Assembly: GCA_050260415.1 (NCBI GenBank)
Contig: JBLNCE010000072.1
Span: forward strand, 1 to 17,579
Origin: JBLNCE01 sp050260415
GTDB lineage: Bacteria; Bacillota; UBA4882; JAAYXC01
Reading direction: 5' to 3'
Length of the DNA stretch: 17,579 nucleotides
Of the stretch, positions 14,458 through 17,579 are shown in pieces; positions within the stretch are counted from its first letter, which is position 1; each line of letters opens with the position of its first letter. Below the pieces are notes generated by a model. It searched no databases, was not told where the DNA came from, and saw only the letters and a program-made list of their open reading frames with translations. The position numbers and the translations under genes are program-made.

Positions 14458-14603
14458 GCCGCTGAAAACCTGCACGCCTTAAAGGGCCTGTGCGATATCC
14501 GTGCAATTGAGGTACGATCATCAAGCCTCTCCCTCCACGACCCGGCGCGCTTGCTTTATTTCTAGGAACCCTTCTCTCCCTGTCCAACGTGCCGCGCGAA
14601 GAG

Positions 14604-14609
14604 TATAAT
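14604..14609 (+). promoter_or_regulatory. Possible -10 box for hflX
   Basis: A perfect TATAAT lies 30 bp before the hflX start codon. The matching -35 region (TGTCCA at 14581-14586, 17-nt spacer) fits only three of six consensus bases, so the promoter is tentative. Confidence 0.35.
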
Positions 14610-14639
14610 CATAGCCATGATGGTCATTGGAGGCACGAG

Positions 14640-15914
14640 ATGGCACAAGAACTTGCGATCCTGGTCGGGGTTGAATGGGCTGGTCCGAATGGGCGGTCCG
14701 CCGGCGGCGCTCTGGATGAACTCGCCGCCCTGGCGGAGACGGCGGGCGCGGAAGTGGTGGCGCGGGTCACGCAGCGCCGCGAGCGGCCGGATCCAGCCTA
14801 TTTCGTCGGTATCGGCAAGGCAAAGGAACTGGCCGGCGAGGCAAGCGCCCATGGCGCTGGCCTAATCGTCATGGACGAAGAGCTCTCTCCGGCGCAGCTG
14901 CGAAATCTGGAGGAAATCACCGGTGTCAAGGTCGTCGATCGCACCGGCCTCATCCTCGATATCTTCGCCCAGCGCGCGCGGACCCGCGAGGCCAAACTCC
15001 AAGTCGAGCTGGCGCAGCTCAGCTACCTCCTGCCCCGTCTCGGCGGCCGGGGCGTGGAGCTTTCGCGCCTGGGGGGCGGCATCGGCACGCGAGGTCCCGG
15101 GGAGACCAAGCTCGAAGCGGACCGGCAGCGCCTGCGCCGGCGGATGTTCGAGCTGCGGCGCGAACTTGTGGCCGTCAAGGCGCAGCGGGATTTAATGCGC
15201 CGGCCGCGGCTCAGAGCGGGAATCCCCACCGTGGCCCTGGTCGGATACACCAACGCCGGAAAATCCACGCTTTTCAATGCCTTGACCAGCGGCGGAAGTC
15301 AGGCCGAAGACAAGCTCTTTGCGACGCTAGATCCAACCCTGCGCCAATTGTCCTTGCCGGGCCGGCGGGAAGCGGTCCTGGCGGACACGGTCGGTTTCAT
15401 CCGCAAACTCCCCCACCAACTGGTGGCGGCGTTTCGGGCCACGTTGGAGGAAGTCGTCCAGGCGGACCTGCTCCTGCATGTCCTGGACGCCGGCGCCCCC
15501 GATCTGGCCGCGCAGGCCACCGCGGTGCAATCCGTCCTGAATGAACTCGGCGTCGGCGACCACCCCGTCCTGCTCGCCCTGAACAAGGCGGACCTCCTGG
15601 ATGAGGCGGACCGCGCCCTGCGCGGGCGCGAGTTCCCCCAAGCGCTGCTGATCTCGGCGGCCACGGGCGAGGGCCTCGACGGCCTATGTCAAGCGATGGC
15701 TGACCGCTTCGCCGCCCGCCGCGTCACCTGCCGGCTGCTGCTGCCCTTTGCCGCGGCCGGCATCTTGAGCCGCCTGCACGAAAACGCCGCGGTCCTCAAG
15801 GAGGAGTACCGCCCGGACGGCGTTCTGGTCGAGGCCGAGATCGACCGGACGGAAGCGGAACGCCTAAAGGATTACCGATTCGATAAGATTGGGGGCGCTT
15901 TAGGAGGGAGGTGA
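14640..15914 (+). CDS. hflX: HflX-type ribosome-associated GTPase
   Basis: This 424-residue protein has the HflX N-terminal domain (about 1-180), ending in the family signature GGGIGTRGPGETKLE (145-159), then a GTPase domain with G1 GYTNAGKST (202-210), G3 DTVG (249-252) and G4 NKAD (315-318), and a small C-terminal domain (about 365-424). HflX binds the ribosomal E site region and splits or rescues stalled 70S ribosomes under stress; in Listeria and related bacteria it also takes part in antibiotic tolerance. ATG 14640 has GGAGG at 6 nt; the open frame extends to 14589, but without a ribosome binding site. It is convergent with the germination operon, 23 bp between stop codons, with no visible terminator. 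Confidence 0.95.
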   Translation: MAQELAILVGVEWAGPNGRSAGGALDELAALAETAGAEVVARVTQRRERPDPAYFVGIGKAKELAGEASAHGAGLIVMDEELSPAQLRNLEEITGVKVVDRTGLILDIFAQRARTREAKLQVELAQLSYLLPRLGGRGVELSRLGGGIGTRGPGETKLEADRQRLRRRMFELRRELVAVKAQRDLMRRPRLRAGIPTVALVGYTNAGKSTLFNALTSGGSQAEDKLFATLDPTLRQLSLPGRREAVLADTVGFIRKLPHQLVAAFRATLEEVVQADLLLHVLDAGAPDLAAQATAVQSVLNELGVGDHPVLLALNKADLLDEADRALRGREFPQALLISAATGEGLDGLCQAMADRFAARRVTCRLLLPFAAAGILSRLHENAAVLKEEYRPDGVLVEAEIDRTEAERLKDYRFDKIGGALGGR

Positions 15915-15937
15915 AAAAGTCATTATGGCCTACACCT

Positions 15938-17035
15938 CTAGCGCATCACGCCGTAATTCTGCACATTCACCTTGACGCGGAACGCCGCGTTTATTTTTGG
16001 AAATACCTCGCGCCAGTCGTGGCGGAGCCAGTAGGCGTTATGCTTGGCCCGCACCTGGTTTCCCAGGCCGATCGGATCGGAATTGGCTCTACGGAGTTTT
16101 TCCCAGACCGCTTCGAATCGCCTCCGCAAGGCGCCGGCGGCGGCGGTTTCGACCTCTTTCAGCACCTTATCCGTGATGGGGAAGCCCAGATGGAAATCCT
16201 CAAGCAACGCGTCGAACTTGATATCATAAACCACCCGGGGCACCCCCGCCCCGAGCTCTATCTCAAGCTTGGCCTTACCGCGGTTGAACCTCATAATCAT
16301 CTTCCGCTTCCCCCTGGCCAGACCGCGCGGCAGGGGCAAGGCTTGGTTATGCATGGTTGCCCGGCCTCGCAGGACCGTGACCAGAAACGTCTCGTCGACG
16401 TTCAGTTCCCCCACCATCTTGTCGTCGCGGAATAAGGCCGATCCCAGGATATTGGCTCTCTCCTCTGTGGCCTCGATCATCGGCGGCAGCGGGTCGACGC
16501 CGGGCGCATAGTAGCCGGTCAGAAAATGATTGATGCCGCCCGGGGAAATGTCGCCGATCGAGGCGGCTTGGTCGAGTAATTTCCCCAGGTAGAGTCCTGG
16601 CAGGAGCAGGCTCTTCCATTTTATTGCCTGTTGCAGGAATCCTTTGGCCGAACCCTTGACGACCACCACGCGTGCCAAGATCGGGTTAAAGGGGTCGCGT
16701 ATGATGACGTCCAGGTAGTCCAAGATACCGCGGCGGGCCAAGGTCTCACCGAAGAAGACCTGCTCCATCTTACCCGCCTCCAGGCGCCCGTTGGACTGCC
16801 GCCGCAGCCGCTCTCGGGCCTCCCGCAGCGTGTCCGCCACGGTCGCATAGAGGACCGGTCTGGGCTGGTCCGCCTGCAGGGCCGGCGCGGTAACGCTCAT
16901 GGAGATCCCGCCGTTCGGGCGCGCGTCCACCCCGACATTGACGGCGTAATCGATCTGGTCCACGATGCGCTGATCCCAGCAACCCGTGGAAAGTACCACC
17001 AACAGAAGAACCATGGCGAGCCTTTGGCCGCTCAC
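15938..17035 (-). CDS. gerC: Ger(x)C family spore germination lipoprotein
   Basis: This 365-residue protein is the C subunit of a GerA-type germinant receptor. The N-terminus is a short lipoprotein signal peptide ending LSTGC, with the lipidated Cys19 followed by the family-typical WD. The C-terminal domain shows NSDPIGLG, RAKHNAYW and DWREVFP, as expected for the family. The lipoprotein sits on the outer face of the spore inner membrane with the A and B subunits. GTG 17035 was chosen because it overlaps the gerB stop codon as GTGA and gives a complete signal peptide; the open frame running further upstream to 17530 is a shadow of the gerB gene. Confidence 0.93.
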   Translation of the reverse strand: MSGQRLAMVLLLVVLSTGCWDQRIVDQIDYAVNVGVDARPNGGISMSVTAPALQADQPRPVLYATVADTLREARERLRRQSNGRLEAGKMEQVFFGETLARRGILDYLDVIIRDPFNPILARVVVVKGSAKGFLQQAIKWKSLLLPGLYLGKLLDQAASIGDISPGGINHFLTGYYAPGVDPLPPMIEATEERANILGSALFRDDKMVGELNVDETFLVTVLRGRATMHNQALPLPRGLARGKRKMIMRFNRGKAKLEIELGAGVPRVVYDIKFDALLEDFHLGFPITDKVLKEVETAAAGALRRRFEAVWEKLRRANSDPIGLGNQVRAKHNAYWLRHDWREVFPKINAAFRVKVNVQNYGVMR

Positions 17036-17579
17036 GCCCGCAGCCCCCGGACCGCGGCCACGAGCCAGATCAGTGACGGGAGGATCAGGCCCAGGCCGGC
17101 GAATTGGATTACCCCCACGTAATTGACCAGCCGCTGCACGATGTTGAAGTCGGTCAGAGGGAGCGTCATGCCGATCAGTAAAACTGCGACGATACCGAGA
17201 ACGAGCCGGTAGGATAAGCGGGGGAAGATCTCGACCGCGGCAAGCTGTACGATCATGAGATAGGCGATGACCGAGGACCCCATGGCCGGCAGCCAGATCA
17301 TGATGAAATAGATGTCCAGCCGTTCGATGACCGGGGCTTGGAGGGATCGGACCAGGGTAAGCAGGGGAAAGATCTGCTTGATAATGTATTCCTCGCCGAA
17401 GTAGGCGACGGCGAAGGCGGTGAAGGACGTGAGGATTACGGTGCTGAGGGCCGCGGCGATGAGGCCCGCCCGCATTTGCTTGCCGCGTACCCGGGGGAAT
17501 GCGACGAGCAGCAGTTCGAAGCCGATGCAACTGAAGGCCAAGCGAAAAGCGGTCGGCAGGAAAGCCGTGGTCTTGAAGG
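17032..17579 (-). CDS. gerB: GerAB-type germination permease, N-terminus beyond window
   Basis: The visible 181 residues are the C-terminal half of a GerAB/ArcD-type permease. The reading frame is open to the window edge (starting FKTTAFLPTAF), so the TTG-initiated ORF at 17541 is not the true start. CIGFELLLVAFPRVRGKQ, several hydrophobic segments and the IERLDIYFIMIW stretch are typical of the family, in which this subunit binds the germinant. The order B then C with a 4-bp overlap fits a gerA-B-C operon, with the A gene expected upstream, outside the window. Confidence 0.92.
   Translation of the reverse strand, partial: FKTTAFLPTAFRLAFSCIGFELLLVAFPRVRGKQMRAGLIAAALSTVILTSFTAFAVAYFGEEYIIKQIFPLLTLVRSLQAPVIERLDIYFIMIWLPAMGSSVIAYLMIVQLAAVEIFPRLSYRLVLGIVAVLLIGMTLPLTDFNIVQRLVNYVGVIQFAGLGLILPSLIWLVAAVRGLRA

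Noticed and set aside
17036..17530. Upstream extension of the GerC reading frame to a 530-residue protein
   Set aside because: It overlaps the gerB coding sequence and would place the lipoprotein signal peptide in the middle of the protein.
1..17579. CRISPR array, rRNA, tRNA or complete insertion sequence
   Set aside because: No regular spaced repeats, no conserved RNA gene sequence and no transposase-like protein was seen.

Overview
The window looks like a chromosomal stretch from a GC-rich, spore-forming member of the Bacillota, probably a Clostridia- or Limnochordia-type lineage. The evidence is a tRNA-responsive T-box leader, a GerAB/GerC spore-germination pair, a SpoIIM-family membrane protein, an HtrA protease followed by the small CxxH/CxxC protein seen beside it in Bacillus, and strong GGAGG-type ribosome binding sites. 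Nothing here identifies the genus.

Layout. 1-633 has no gene. It holds, on the minus strand, a good promoter and a complete T-box leader (about 281-523). Its specifier (TGC) and discriminator-pairing base (UGGA) both point to tRNA-Cys. The gene it controls lies beyond base 1. 634-4306 (minus) carries a DUF362 ferredoxin-like protein, a short uronate-isomerase-family protein and a SpoIIM-family membrane protein. The gaps between these three hold a 122-bp inverted-repeat element and a C-rich hairpin repeat. 4369-9576 (plus) carries an RDD membrane protein, a YchF/OLA1-type NTPase, a phosphohexomutase, HtrA and the CxxH/CxxC protein. A second copy of the C-rich repeat lies in front of ychF.

9580-9830 is a frameshifted, double-truncated remnant of a P1B metal-transporting ATPase. 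It marks a breakpoint where other Bacillota usually have rlmH. 9845-14407 (minus) is a compact operon read from one strong promoter: ChrB N-terminal domain, ChrB C-terminal domain as a separate gene, a 24-codon ORF with a very strong RBS, then two half-transporters that form a textbook asymmetric heterodimeric ABC exporter (BmrC/BmrD-like). A 16-bp perfect palindrome sits over the first start codon and could be the operator. 14640-15914 (plus) is hflX. 15938-17579 (minus) is a germinant-receptor operon end: complete GerC lipoprotein and truncated GerAB permease.

The most interesting unit is the split chrB / mini-ORF / heterodimeric exporter operon, in which a ChrB-type protein is linked to a multidrug-type ABC exporter instead of a ChrA chromate transporter. 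The orphan-looking Cys T-box and the metal-ATPase remnant come next.
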